A stretch of 64,000 nucleotides of DNA, taken from the NCBI GenBank assembly GCA_014905825.1, contig JACGCN010000076.1, positions 1 to 64,000 on the forward strand, written 5' to 3'. Source of the stretch: Lyophyllum atratum (taxonomy: Eukaryota > Basidiomycota > Agaricomycetes > Agaricales > Lyophyllaceae). Within the stretch, counting starts at the first letter, position 1, and every line of letters begins with the position of its first letter. The position numbers and the translations under genes are program-made. The notes under the pieces were generated by a model. It saw only the letters and a program-made list of their open reading frames with translations. It made no database searches and had not been told where the DNA came from. Shown piece after piece: positions 42,830-53,220 of this stretch.

Positions 42830-43993
42830 GGATACCCAGAAGTTCACCGCATCGCGGGAATTTGGCCCAATAGAAGAGGTACTACTACTGCGAGGATTGT
42901 TACATGATTGCTTGTTACGTTTGTTGAAATTGGTTACGATGAATTGCATTCGTATAAGTGGCAGCATGGTACATCCTTTTAGCTAGTACTACATTCTATG
43001 AATGTGGTTTCTCTGGGGATTTTGTTTTCTCTTCTTTTTCGTTTCGACATGTATTTCTGCTTGGCAGAGACCTCCTTATTCTAAAAGTGTGAATTCGAGT
43101 GTCAGCGAAGGCAGTGAGGAGCAGGGGAGCGGATAAAGAAGTGTGTTTGGTGTGCCCAGATCGGTTATTTTTTCAAAGGTGAAGACAAACGTAACTCACG
43201 CTCTGTGTAAACGTTGCAGTCAAATAAGGGGGTCTCAGTCGAATAGGGGAACATCAGGGCCGAGTAAGGGAATATCATCGTCGAATAAGGGAGTGTTGGA
43301 TTTGAATACCTCCCCAACAACGGTCGAGTGAAAGTCATTAACAACACAAGTCATCACCGTCACGGTCATTAAAATTTAAATGTTATGCTCAGTCACAATA
43401 GAAGCAGAATCGAAGAACAGTATTACAACATCATGCCCGTCACGCTTACCGCTACTGACGGGGGTTCGCCACACGTAGAGAATCCTAATGTGAGGACGAA
43501 GAATCAGACGTTTCGTGGACCAGATAGGTTTGCTGGATGATACATGACGGTAGCAATAAAGATGGTTTTCTTTGAACAGTACACGAAATTCACATTGTAG
43601 AACCCATCCGGGACTAGAAGCCGCTGTGAAACGACACGTAGATAACCTATGAGTCTTGGAGGTGCAGAAAGGCAAGCCTTTGCGGTCGCTAGTTGTCTTC
43701 AGCTGTGCTCGCGAGAGAAATTTCAGGTGAGGGAGATTCGACAGGTGATGGGTAGGTGGCGGCAAAGCGGGGTGGGTGGCTTGGACACCAAAAAGCAGCA
43801 AGTGGACGTTTTGGGTTACTCAACAGCGCACTCCTCTAACCCTGCTTCTCGTCTATCACGCACACAGCAGCATCCACTATCTCTCCCGTCACATCCCACC
43901 GATTCCCAACCAACACTGTCTCACCCCTACGCCTTCTCACCAGCTCAACTCCCGCAAAACTCCCACAGAGCACACACAGTAGCGAGTACAAAG
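42830..43993. other. No gene recognised; a 21-bp tandem repeat
   Basis: 43219-43295 has about four diverged units of GTCGAATAAGGGAACATCA. The last 120 bp are a CA- and CT-rich leader before the gene at 43994. Confidence 0.5.
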
Positions 43994-44566
43994 ATGCAGC
44001 CAAGTTTCACCATGACTAGCCTCTTTGCTGGCCTTGTGCTGGTGGTGATGCTTCTCAATGCTCTCTTTGGCATTGTGGTAGTTAGAATTCCTGACTTCAG
44101 CTATTGCAGTGTCTCCAGCCAAAGGACGCTCATTCTTTACATTAGCGTTGGAATCATCTTCATTGTTTGCGTGGTCGCCGCCTGCAAGATGTTCCTCACC
44201 TTGAACCACAAGGCCCGACGCCTCTTAAGCACCGGCTCTCCCAACGTCTGGTTGTTCGGCTCTTTCTCCATGGTTGTCGACAGCATCGTTTCGGTCGCCA
44301 TAGTGCACTCGCACATCACCAATGAGTGTTTCACCCAGGTCTGGCCAGCCATCGCGCTACTTCTCATCGCTTACGTATTCCTCATTACCGGCGTTACGGT
44401 CTCGATGGCAATGCTCTTGAAGGTGCGCGTAGAGCTCGTGAGGGACTCGGACGTGGAGATTCTGCTTCAGGACACTGGAGCCAATCCGCCGGAACCTGTT
44501 GAGCCTATGCCGTCTGAGATGTTACAGGAGGAAGAAGTAAATGATTTGAAACCCGCCTTCCGGTGA
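43994..44566 (+). CDS. Four-helix membrane protein (190 aa), paralog of 47825-48388
   Basis: I choose ATG 43994 (MQPSFTMTSLFAGL) rather than the longer frame from 43649, whose first 115 residues have no membrane or coding character. Four hydrophobic segments lie at about 8-28 (LFAGLVLVVMLLNALFGIVV), 47-65, 87-103 and 116-141 (IALLLIAYVFLITGVTVSMA), separated by a basic loop (NHKARR) and a loop with His and Cys (HSHITNECF). The C-terminal 45 residues are acidic and Pro-rich and probably cytosolic. The layout and length resemble the protein at 47.8 kb. Function unknown; MARVEL-like topology is one possibility. Confidence 0.75.
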   Translation: MQPSFTMTSLFAGLVLVVMLLNALFGIVVVRIPDFSYCSVSSQRTLILYISVGIIFIVCVVAACKMFLTLNHKARRLLSTGSPNVWLFGSFSMVVDSIVSVAIVHSHITNECFTQVWPAIALLLIAYVFLITGVTVSMAMLLKVRVELVRDSDVEILLQDTGANPPEPVEPMPSEMLQEEEVNDLKPAFR

Positions 44567-45640
44567 GATGCATCCGCTAACGGAGACGTATTAGGAAGAC
44601 GGATGGGTCAATATCCCCCTTTAATCGATGCATTCGTCAATCGGTCCTAGGGGAGTCTGCGTAACGATGACCGTCAGCTGTGAGGGATGAGCGTGGCCTG
44701 TCCCATTCCAAGTGCGAATGAAATGTCTGGCGAAGGTACCTATAACCTTTCGCATTCTGTCGTTTGGTTTCCCTGACGAGTACTAACATAAATAATAGGT
44801 GAAGCACGTTTAAAGAGAGGGAGGAAGGCATGAGAACCACCGAGAAAGATCAGGACGGAACACTGTTGAAAGTTGGTGCCCGTGGGATATATGTCTCTTT
44901 TTCTTTGCTCTTCTTCCTACGCGTTGGTGGATGTTTCAATACTAGCACCTTTCCTCATGATGTAGTGTTCGAGTTACGATCCGATGAATCTTGTGGAGAG
45001 CTGCGAAGCCAATGGTCCCTTCATCTGCGGCTTGCATCGAATGCGTGATGGATTAATCATGATGTGAAGGTGGCCTGATACGCCCATAGCCTCTATCTAT
45101 CATTGGCGAGCAACGAGGTACGAAAGCATGCATTGAGGAGGATGTGCCCTATGTCCTATTGGTTTAGGCATCTTGATATGCATCACCAGCTCCGAAATAA
45201 TGGTTGACGTAACAATTGTGGGGGCCAAAGGTGGACCTAGAGCGATTGCAGAACAGGACACCGTATCCAGAAGGGTGGACATGGTAGTCGGAGATAAAAA
45301 CACAAAGGAGTCAATAGAATGGAGAAACTCAATAAGAAATCGGGACTTTGCCAGGCTGCCCGCAATAGGGCAGTGAGATCGGGCATTTACATGACGATAT
45401 GTCTGGATATGCGTAGCAGATGTAATGTTTCAATGTGCTTTAGTAGATGATTATTTTCACAGTATTAGAACCGCAACCGTTGCCTCCTTAATCATGATTT
45501 ACATGCGACCTATCTAGATAAAGGCTCATATCATTCGATCATAAACCTACCAGTTTCCACGCCACTACATACCCAACTCGACTTCCGTCGAACGGTTCCG
45601 AGTAGATTCCCCTACCCTCCGCCCTGGTATTTCCCGATAG
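44567..45640. other. No gene recognised
   Basis: Short frames on both strands lack coding character. I see no repeat. Confidence 0.4.
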
Positions 45641-46290
45641 TATCTGAAGCCACCAAAGAATCAATACAACGCAATGACAACGTTCGCTCCATCGGCTCGT
45701 CCGTTCAGTCGAATCAGCTGCTCCGTCAGCTCTCCCGTGGACCCGCGCCCTCGCTAGATCCGCCCTCTCCACACGCCCCGCGTCCTGACGCCGTCGATTC
45801 GGACCTACTTGGCCGCGAGTCTCTGGTCCGCATTGTTGCGTCGGTGCCCCCCGTCAGAAGCGGGTGTTACAGAGAGAATTTCGGTGGGACAATTGGGGCG
45901 ACCCTCGATCTCAGCGCCTTCTTCGTCCTTCTCGAGTCGCCTCAGCTCCGCACTCTCTTCCCGTTCCTTTAGCTGCTACGCAGACACCTCGCTTGCGAAA
46001 TCTTTCTCCTTGGCCTCTGGGATCCGTTTGCCCACATCTGTGCAGGACATGTAGTGACGGATTGCCGGGCGAAATCGGTCGCCGGCAAAGAGGTGCCGCA
46101 TTTTGAACCGTTGATTGGCCCTCACCGTCTCCTTCCGGAAGTGCGCCCACAGTATATTATACTGACACTGCCAGTGACGGTAGTATTTGGTGAGCTGCTC
46201 ATAGCTCTGTGTCTTGTAATTGCAGCAGCAGAGGACATCAAGGCAGCTGAAAAGTCGATCGGAGGTGATGGCCGATAAAGCAGTGGCCTC
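45641..46290 (-). pseudogene. Decayed hypothetical gene with in-frame TAG and TGA stops
   Basis: On the minus strand one frame reads well from about 46280 to 45660: DRLFSCLDVLCCCN, YEQLTKYYRHWQCQYNILWA, HFRKETVRANQRFKMRHLF, DVGKRIPEAKEKDFASEVSA, stop, QLKEREESAELRRLEKDEEG, NNADQRLAAK, stop, then TGELTEQLIRLNGRADGANV. Three TAG codons and a TGA interrupt it; the TAGs could each come from CAG. The protein is helical and charged. I do not recognise the family. No start was identified. Confidence 0.45.
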
Positions 46291-47013
46291 GCTTCAGCTG
46301 GTATAATCTTGAGGCCAGGATCTTGAGGGCCATCGCCGAGATTGGGTCAGGTTTTTGGCAGGATGATTTACGGCTGTACCGGTACTTCTTGAAGTCACTT
46401 TGCTGTCCACCCATGCTTTACCCTCTGTCCACTTTGCTTCCGTGATGCGTCCCCTTAGGTCTGCCATTCACGGAGCTGGCAGTGGTCTGGTGCCGTACTA
46501 TCTCACGTAGCTAGTCGCCTCTACTCTGTGCGTAGCGGCATTGTCGGCTACGAGTTTGGCTCATTCGTCTTCCTTCTTTCTCCGGACCGCCGTTGTGTGC
46601 CGGGCATCTTACAAGTTACAATCGCAATGGCGATCTCCGGCTCTTTTCAGCCCCGGGTGACGATGTGCTCCTGTACCCGAATGGCGTCATTCTCGCCGGC
46701 GCCAGGTTTATTGTGAGTCCTCCTCCCAAAATCCGTTTCTGCGTCGGTGTAGATAGTAACAGCGCCTAGGGATTATCGTCTATCGGCGGCCGTTGCCCAT
46801 GCCCAGGCAATTGCACCACTCAGTACAGCGAAGAGAGAGAGAAAGAGAGATCTTCAATCTAGACAGTGGCGAACCGTTGCACTCCTTTCCTGCCGAATCT
46901 GGCCGGCCACCTTGGAGACCCCGCTACCGGTTGTCACGTTGTGGCGCGGCTGCGTACCAAACCGATTACATGCTAATTCCGACCAGTATATGATTCGGAC
47001 CAAGAACAGATAA
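46291..47013. other. No gene recognised
   Basis: Nothing I can support as a gene or repeat, apart from a short GA-rich run near 46830. Confidence 0.4.
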
Positions 47014-47304
47014 TCAGTTATCGTCTCTCCTTATCTCCTTGAACAGGCAGCAGACACAGTATCCTGCGAGGCACTCGTATTCTACCGCCGATGCTTCGTC
47101 TCCCTCCTTCTCCACTTCTACGTTTAGCGTAGGTTTCCTACCCACGTCCATCGTCCCTACGAGCTGTTGGATTGCATCCCCTAACCGCCCATCAACGATC
47201 AGCTCCGCTATCGACCATTGACCGCCCTGTCTCTGCTTCCTTATGTTTTTCTGCTTCCCAACCTTTGCTCGCTGGGTTTCTGCCAGCTTCGCCACCGTGA
47301 GCAC
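47014..47304 (-). CDS. Hypothetical ORF (96 aa), possibly a fragment
   Basis: Minus-strand frame from ATG 47304. MLTVAKLAETQRAKVGKQKN is followed by a segment IAELIVDGRLGDAIQQLVGT and a Cys-rich end (CLAGYCVCCLFKE). The composition is coding-like, but no domain is recognised and the open frame may extend or be cut upstream. Confidence 0.3.
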   Translation of the reverse strand: MLTVAKLAETQRAKVGKQKNIRKQRQGGQWSIAELIVDGRLGDAIQQLVGTMDVGRKPTLNVEVEKEGDEASAVEYECLAGYCVCCLFKEIRRDDN

Positions 47305-47824
47305 TCTTAAACGAGTGATCTCGTAACTGCATAGCAGTGATCGTCATATCGTTTCTTCATCCACTTAAAGTGCGTACCTGTGGGGGCGTACCCCGTCTTC
47401 AGTCGATACAATCCAGCAGCGCACAGCTTTCGCACTTTGGCTGGGAGCGGATTGGAGGTCGTTCTTTGAGCCCCTGGCTGTCGTACCGGCGATTAGTCAT
47501 GTGATGAGCGATCGATAACTGATAATGTGTCATGCGATTAGCGCGCCACTAATCTCCACTCACACAATGTCACTTGCTCGGACTCAATAAATCCAGCGCT
47601 CCTCTGCTCGACCCCACCGTCCACGCAACCGCAAACCATCCCTCGTCACTTTCACTTTCCTCCTGTACCAGCACATGCAACAGCTCACACTCGAATCATA
47701 CCAATCACCCCGAACCACTCCCACCGCACTGCTCGCATCCGACCTCTCAGCGGCTCCGCCAACAACAGCTTCCACAAATCTACCGTCGCATACGATCTAT
47801 CCTCCTCTCAACTAGCAGAACACG

Positions 47825-48388
47825 ATGCACTTGAGATCCGCCGCCGGTCGCGCCGCTGCCACTGCGGTCACGCTGGTTATCTCATCCCTGTTCTGCGGTG
47901 GGGTTGTGATGGCTATTCACATGGGCGAATGTGGTCTTCCCGAGAGCTCCGCCTACGTTTCGCTTGCGGTCTTTGTCGTGGTCCAGATTGCGACCGCACT
48001 GATCATCGCAATCGGCATCGTCTTCAAGATTCGTCGGCAGACCATCACGCGCAACTCCCGGCTCGCGTTCGTCGCCGCGACCCTAACGACAGGCAGTGGT
48101 TGCTTTGGCTTCCTACTGGCACATGCCGCCCACCGGGATCGCTGCCTCGGACATTGGTACTACACGTTTGCGCTGCTCATTGGCGGAGTCTTCTTGGCGG
48201 TTGCAGATTTCTCCCTGGTGTTGATGTTGCTTCTGGACGATTTCTGTCTCGATTTCCGGACCATCGGAGGATTTGAAATTCGCAACGCGCAAGACCGTGA
48301 GGCAAGAGAACGGGCCATTGTTCTAGAGGAGGTTCGTTGTGATGAGGTGCCACACATGAATCAGACGCCGATGCAAATCCTTCACTAG
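47825..48388 (+). CDS. Four-helix membrane protein (187 aa), paralog of 43994-44566
   Basis: Single exon from ATG 47825 (MHLRSAAGRAAATAV). Hydrophobic segments at about 10-32, 44-67 (YVSLAVFVVVQIATALIIAI), 80-99 and 113-136 (FALLIGGVFLAVADFSLVLM), with a basic loop after the second (KIRRQTITRNSR) and a His/Cys loop before the fourth (HAAHRDRCLGHWYY). The tail is charged and polar. Length, order of segments and the H-x-C loop match the protein at 44.0 kb, so they are probably diverged paralogs. The upstream 120 bp are CA- and CT-rich, as for that gene. Function unknown. Confidence 0.75.
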   Translation: MHLRSAAGRAAATAVTLVISSLFCGGVVMAIHMGECGLPESSAYVSLAVFVVVQIATALIIAIGIVFKIRRQTITRNSRLAFVAATLTTGSGCFGFLLAHAAHRDRCLGHWYYTFALLIGGVFLAVADFSLVLMLLLDDFCLDFRTIGGFEIRNAQDREARERAIVLEEVRCDEVPHMNQTPMQILH

Positions 48389-49578
48389 TTCCCATAAGAT
48401 TGAGTTTGCTTTCACTTGTTTGATTTTCAACACGCGTTAACCGGTCCCAGAGTCTGCTCCAAAGTGGATTGTCGGCTGGGGAGGGTGGGCGAGGACGGTC
48501 CCAGTCTAGTATCTTGTGTTGCTTTGTGGTGTTTGGTATGTGTTCTATCGCCTCCTTATTTGTATGCCATCCCTGCTAATTCCATACCGGAGAAGTTTCT
48601 ACAAATAGTGTCGAAAACCCCGTTATCGCCGAACGATCGACAGAAACCTTTCCGAGGACATCTCTCAGACCGTTTATGCTCTATGGATGTACGATTGCCG
48701 GCGAGATTACGTATGTTCTTCAAGGTCCAATGGCGGGAGACTTAGTGAGGAGTGTCAAGCACCGCAGGCCGAGCACACATCTAATCATACTCTGCAAAAT
48801 CTGCTGCCCTTTTTGTGATTCCATATGTTTTCCCGTGAGATCAGTGAGCAGCGTATTATTGTGACAGGGCGGATTCAACTGATTTATTGTGTTTCTCCCG
48901 CCGTCTCAACACAAAATTCATAGAAAAGATCTTTGCGAGTCTACATTGATCTATCTCGGTTGTTTCCCGTGGGTTCTCGGGGACACAGGAAGTCGATCAT
49001 GCTAAATCAAAGAGGGTTAGAACAGTTATAGATGTAGATGTTGTATCAAAGAGGTGACCGGACATTTAAATCTACTGGGACTCTCTAGTAGCGATTTCCC
49101 AGCCACTGCATCAACCCAGAGGCCAGGATGACCGAACCGACGTAAATACTTCGAAAATGAATCCCCCTCAGCCCAAACATACGAGGGGGAACGAAAAGAA
49201 ACCATTAAAGTATCACACTACATGGTGGACAATACCTGTTTCTCCCAAACCCCCTCAATTTGTCGTGTTCTGGCGCTGGTAAGTCGCATCACGCTAGTGT
49301 CCTTCACCACTCATCACGTGGAATGCTTTTCTGCGAATTGTTAAAAATATGATCATGATATTTCAAAACCTGTTCCCAAAACACAGCAGCTGACCAGCTA
49401 GACATACCATGAATAGGCATAAGAAGAAGAAGTAAGTATGATAATGAACAGGATTTCCGAGACGCACGGCGCGTATGACCAACATGACAACCTGCTCAGT
49501 ATCCTGAGCGAGTGACAACCGATGAAGTGCTGTCGTTCGAGTCATCCGAGCTCACCCTGTGTTCGGACAATTCCGGTA
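48389..49578. other. No gene recognised
   Basis: 3' flank of the membrane protein gene and intergenic DNA with no coding pattern or clear repeat. Confidence 0.4.
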
Positions 49579-49769
49579 TGTCTAGAAAAGTGGTATTTTG
49601 AAGTAGTATTCAATGTATCCTAGCCCGAAGAGAGGTGTATGTTGAGAAGGGCAGGGGCGCCTCGGATAGAGGTCACTCGTCATCTCCGTGAGAACGGATA
49701 ATGGAAGTCTCTCGACATTGAGAGTGATCTCGCATGATGTGGTACACGGAAGTTCGTGATAGTATGACA
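49579..49769 (+). mobile_element. LTR-D, short form (191 bp), with likely target duplication
   Basis: Starts TGTCTAGAAAAGTGG and ends TTCGTGATAGTATGACA. CGGTA precedes and CCGTA follows, a 5-bp target duplication with one mismatch. Confidence 0.82.
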
Positions 49770-49789
49770 CCGTATCCGTTGGGACCGTT

Positions 49790-50201
49790 CCCGCGGGATG
49801 TGGCGAGAGGCCTATATCTGAGGCATCCTCACTTACCTCCACGTATTTATGTGTCAGATGTAGATGTCCGATCGCTCCGGGGGAATCCTGGCGCCGGAGG
49901 AGCTCTCGCTGCAGGTGGCGCCAGAGCTTGTCCGAGCCATATTGGATGCCGGACGACTGGCGATTGTACCTTGGGCGTCCGAGTCATGTTTGGTGCCCTG
50001 AGCGTGATGGGGTCTACGAGCAGCCTGGCGACAGGACGAGTCTGGATGCCATCTACATAGCACATGTATATAGACGACCTTCTGCCGCTGCAGAAGACAG
50101 AGGATAACCAACATTTTCTACTCCTATATCTGACACTCTGCGTTTCGTTCTGATGTGTCTGATACACTGTAGACTACTTCAGAGTACCAGTTTTCTTGAC
50201 A
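49790..50201 (-). mobile_element. Minus-strand LTR-D, interrupted by a copia LTR
   Basis: 50161-50201 is the reverse complement of the LTR-D start (on the minus strand, TGTCAAGAAAACTGG), and 49805-49851 matches the part around its TATA box. The LTR-C at 49852-50135 splits the two. Confidence 0.65.
49852..50135 (+). mobile_element. Copia-type solo LTR (LTR-C, 284 bp)
   Basis: Starts TGTCAGATGTAGATGTCCG and ends CTCCTATATCTGACA. It matches 26326-26640 apart from the missing extra repeat units. The flanks TTATG and CTCTG do not match well, so any target duplication has decayed. Confidence 0.85.
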
Positions 50202-51050
50202 GAATCGCATGTAGGCACGTGATCGGTGCCTTACGTGTATCTACATTTCAGGTAGAGGCTGGGGAAGAGGGCAGTGAAAGCCACATCGGGCCGCTCGGTG
50301 AAAGTCGGGATCCACAGTGGCGTGCAGGTGGAGGGTATATGCATTGATATTGCCACGATCTGGACAGGTCGCAAGCAATCAATGAATGAACGAAAAAAAG
50401 ACAACAAGTGATCGGTGCCAGATGAAGACGCAGGATAGCAGGCGGTGTGGGAAGAGAGAGCGGAAGATTGCTTTTACTTGTTTCGGTTGCTTGGTGCTCT
50501 CAGTGTGCATTGCTGGGACAGGCCAATGCCCGAGGCGGAGGCAGGGAAAGCCAGATCGGGACGTTTGATGAAAATCGGATTGAACAGTAGCGGGGAACAA
50601 GAGTGATGCCATCCATTGCATGATCTACCTCTGGCAAACAATCACTGAGTCAAGCAAACAGGTCATCGGTGCCCAAGCGAGGCAAAAATTGCAGGCCGGT
50701 AAAGGTTCGAACTATTATCGGCGCAGCGAATAATCGTGCGTGGGTAAGTTTATAATCATTTTTCCGCCTACGTTGGAATACTGGCACCAAAGTAAACAAA
50801 AATATATGAAATTGGAAAAAACTGGAAACACAAACAAAACAAAAGTAGAAAGGTAAAAAAACATGGAAGGAAAACCGAAGCGAAACGAAACGAAGATGAC
50901 AAACGAAAAGACAAGGAAGACATGAGTGAGAAAAAAGAAGAGCAAAATTGGCAACAAAACAGAGACATCAAGGAACAGAAAAGAAAAACGAGAAACAACA
51001 ACAGACAAAACATTTAAAATGGCACTCCCTCTCCACCACGAATCGTCGAA
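50202..51050. other. No gene; strongly A/G-rich, T-poor stretch at 50790-51018
   Basis: About 230 bp of the plus strand are made almost only of A, G and C with long A-runs, which makes a hydrophobic Phe-rich frame on the minus strand. That frame is a composition artefact. The duplicated passage AAAGCCACATCGGGC/AAAGCCAGATCGGGA occurs near 50277 and 50548. Confidence 0.55.
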
Positions 51051-51063
51051 AAATGAGATAGTA

Positions 51064-51595
51064 GCGCTTCCTGCTTCGGAACCGGGATTGTGTCCCCTAT
51101 GCTTCTCCCCTGCTGGAGGTCAAGGCAGATAATGGCTTTCACGAGAAAACATGCCCGTCCTGAAACGGGCCGATTGTGACCAGGCGTGATTCTGCTTTCG
51201 GATCCTTGCTGACCAATTCAATGACACTACCATCTATGCGTCGTGTCAATCAGTCCCAGAAAGATGACTTTATCAGGAGGCACAATCGGGAGATGTGATT
51301 CTCCGTCTGACGCGCTTCCTCCAGAAAGACGTGCTTCCTGCCGTGGGCCCGGGACACTGTCCCGTATGCTTCTCCCCTTCTGGAGGGCAAGGCAAACAAT
51401 GCGTTTCGCGAGAAAAATGCCCGTCCTGAAACGGGCCGCCTCTGACCAGGCGCGAGTCAGGTTTCGGATCCTTGGTGACCGATTCTATGACACTACCGTC
51501 GATGCGCCGAGTCAATCCGTCCCAGAAAGATGTCTTTATCAGGAGGCGCAATCGGGAGATGTGATTGTCCGTCAGACGCGCCCCGGCCAGAATGA
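51064..51595 (-). repeat. 266-bp tandem duplication with coding character
   Basis: Two units, about 51064-51330 and 51331-51595. Both contain the palindrome GCCCGTcctgaaACGGGC (51153-51170 and 51419-51436) and, on the minus strand, related peptides (SFWDGLTRRIDGSVIESVTK and SFWD-stop-LTRRIDGSVIELVSK). The right-hand unit is open; the left-hand one has stops. Confidence 0.75.
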
Positions 51596-51701
51596 TGTGC
51601 TTTCTGACGTAGTCCATCGCAATCGTCACCGGCATGTTATTGAAAACCACAAATGAAACATAGAAAGCTCCCATTACATGGCCTCGTAATGCCATCCCCA
51701 A
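51273..51701 (-). CDS. Hypothetical ORF (142 aa) in palindrome region 2
   Basis: Minus-strand frame from ATG 51701; internal ATGs (for example at MPVTIAMDYV) are other possible starts. The body reads DNHISRLRLLIKTSFWDGLT, then RLVRGGPFQDGHFSRETHCL and CPPEGEKHTGQC, with a Cys/His pattern that might bind metal. The sequence is repeated once downstream in decayed form. I do not recognise the family. It is probably part of the same repeat family as 52.2-54.6 kb. Confidence 0.4.
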   Translation of the reverse strand: MGMALRGHVMGAFYVSFVVFNNMPVTIAMDYVRKHIILAGARLTDNHISRLRLLIKTSFWDGLTRRIDGSVIESVTKDPKPDSRLVRGGPFQDGHFSRETHCLPCPPEGEKHTGQCPGPTAGSTSFWRKRVRRRITSPDCAS

Positions 51702-51719
51702 CGCCCATTAAGATGGATC

Positions 51720-51960
51720 GCCGCGCAAAAGCTGGCACATCGTGCCGGCAGCAGGCATATCTTGACATTCGTCACGTTGCGGCAACAGCCGCAAGCTGTG
51801 CCTGCTAGGGTAACTGTGCCCGCAGGCACCGGAGTCTAATAGTCGCATCCCTTCTGCTCCGCAAGGGAAGCCTCCTAGCCACCACAAAATGCAGTGGAAG
51901 ATCAGGGTGCTATGGCCTGCCGGCAGGCACACAGCCGCGGATACCACCCGGCGGTTACAG
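51720..51960. repeat. Cluster of short palindromes
   Basis: GGCACatcGTGCC (51734-51746), TTGCGGCaacaGCCGCAA (51777-51794), GTGCCTGC...GCAGGCAC (about 51797-51828), CCCTTctgctccgcAAGGG (about 51849-51867) and CCTGCCGGCAGG (about 51917-51928) follow one another in 200 bp. Confidence 0.75.
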
Positions 51961-52333
51961 CACAGCGTAGTGCTTGAATGAGCGTGAGAGTTCGAAATGC
52001 TGGGGTACGAAAGACGCCAGGCGGCTCTGGCAACGGGGGGCAGGAGACGGCCCTGCGGGCTTGATCGTAAGCAGGGTAAGACGAAATCAATATCCTACAT
52101 CCGACCGATTCGCGGCAGGTGAGAGAGGCCTTGAGACCATGGGTGTAGCGCTCTCCTGCTCATCTGCGAGCAGTACAATCCGCGGAAATACGAAACGGGA
52201 GTCATCCTCCCCTCTGAGAAATGTTGCAGCGGGCAACAATATCGTTGCCTGCTTCGTACCCCGGGACATAGTGCGGACCATATTTCTGCAGCCGGAGGCA
52301 GCGGAGCCGGTCGCCAAGTTGGCACAGCGTGCC

Positions 52334-52456
52334 TCATAGTCGCGCTGGGAGCTCTCCGACCCTCTCGGCAGCATAGTCATGGAGGAAGTATTCCTCCAGA
52401 GCACGTTCTTGGCCGTGGTTCTCGATGTCCGCGATGATGAACTCCTCAATGGTCAT
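52334..52456 (-). CDS. Family copy R: C-terminal unit, open (40 aa from ATG)
   Basis: Minus-strand frame from ATG 52456: MTIEEFIIADIENHGQERAL then EEYFLHDYAAERVGELPARL and TGA at 52334. The frame is open upstream into FHSNLRPYAET. Copy Q (53175-53786) has the related FDSTLQPYDENHG, MPIEEFIIAYNEG and FEHGALGKYFLLG, so the peptide is conserved between copies. The type 4 palindrome lies inside this frame and encodes EEYFL. Function unknown; probably the end of a longer protein. Confidence 0.45.
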   Translation of the reverse strand: MTIEEFIIADIENHGQERALEEYFLHDYAAERVGELPARL

Positions 52457-52767
52457 CCCGCGCGTCTCGGCGTATGGCCGCAGATTGGAGTGGAACCGAT
52501 GCGGCGAGAGAGCTTCTCCCGGAACCGGACCGCGGTCGTGTTGTACTCTGCAATCCGGGCGGACAGTTATTTGATCCGCTTTCCCCTGTCTGACGCCGGT
52601 ATTTCAGGTTTACCGTGATGCGTAAGTTGTGCATTGGGTTGTCTCCGGTTCAGGTGCAATTCCGACACTGTCGGTGCGATACCGCGTCCGCCCGCTGCTC
52701 GCATCGGAATGAAGTTCCTCCATCCACAGGGTGAGGCTGCCCTTCTTGACCGTCGGGATGTTCGTCT

Positions 52768-53220
52768 TCAAGAATCGTCGTCTTTACTATGTGATCCTCC
52801 ACGCGATCTGCATTTCTTGCGGAACGGAGCGGTGCTGGTTTTCGTCGTAACCTCGACTTTTTCGTCTTCTTCTTCAGCAATACCGGTTTCGGCAGGGTCC
52901 TCATCCTCGACGATTGAATAGTTGAGATCTGGGTGCTCATAAGGTTCTACAGAGAGGCTATCGTCAAATATGAGGGGATTCTGGGTGACGATACGGCGTG
53001 GAAGGGGCTCCAGTCGGGGACTCCCATCGGCAGGTTCAGCCACAGTGAGTTCGTTGCCATTTTTGTATGCGCCTGGCGGTCTTGAGTGCCGCGGGTTGTC
53101 GGTATTCTGAAGTGGCTGAGGTGTTGCTGATGTCGCCGTCCTATGTAGAAACGATTTGTCGAGGGGAAGGAGGTTCAACGCGCCAGGCTCATGCTTAATT
53201 TTCCTGTACACGCGATGGGC
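52768..53220 (-). CDS. Acidic, charged ORF segment (part of a 235-codon open frame)
   Basis: An open frame covers 53475-52768 on the minus strand. From about 53220 it looks coding: HRVYRKIKHEPGALNLLPLD, DGSPRLEPLPRRIVTQNPLI, EPYEHPDLNYSIVEDEDPAE, EEEDEKVEVTTK and a basic end. The upstream part of the frame runs through the type 1 and type 2 palindromes and has no coding character. At the stop, another frame continues with VEDHIVKTTILEDEHPDGQE, so a frameshift is likely. Not recognised. Confidence 0.35.
   Translation of the reverse strand, partial: AHRVYRKIKHEPGALNLLPLDKSFLHRTATSATPQPLQNTDNPRHSRPPGAYKNGNELTVAEPADGSPRLEPLPRRIVTQNPLIFDDSLSVEPYEHPDLNYSIVEDEDPAETGIAEEEDEKVEVTTKTSTAPFRKKCRSRGGSHSKDDDS

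Noticed and set aside
43649..43993. Longer N-terminus of the membrane protein at 43994
   Set aside because: These 115 codons run through a CA/CT-rich leader, lack coding character and are absent from the paralog.
32780..44566. Secondary-metabolite gene cluster around the alcohol dehydrogenase
   Set aside because: No synthase, transporter or regulator is visible nearby; the neighbours are unknown small proteins and repeats.
45809..46150. Ser-rich plus- and minus-strand frames
   Set aside because: They overlap the minus-strand frame with better coding pattern and show only composition bias.
50715..51013. Hydrophobic Phe-rich membrane protein on the minus strand
   Set aside because: It is produced by the A/G-rich composition of the plus strand; two frames give the same kind of peptide.
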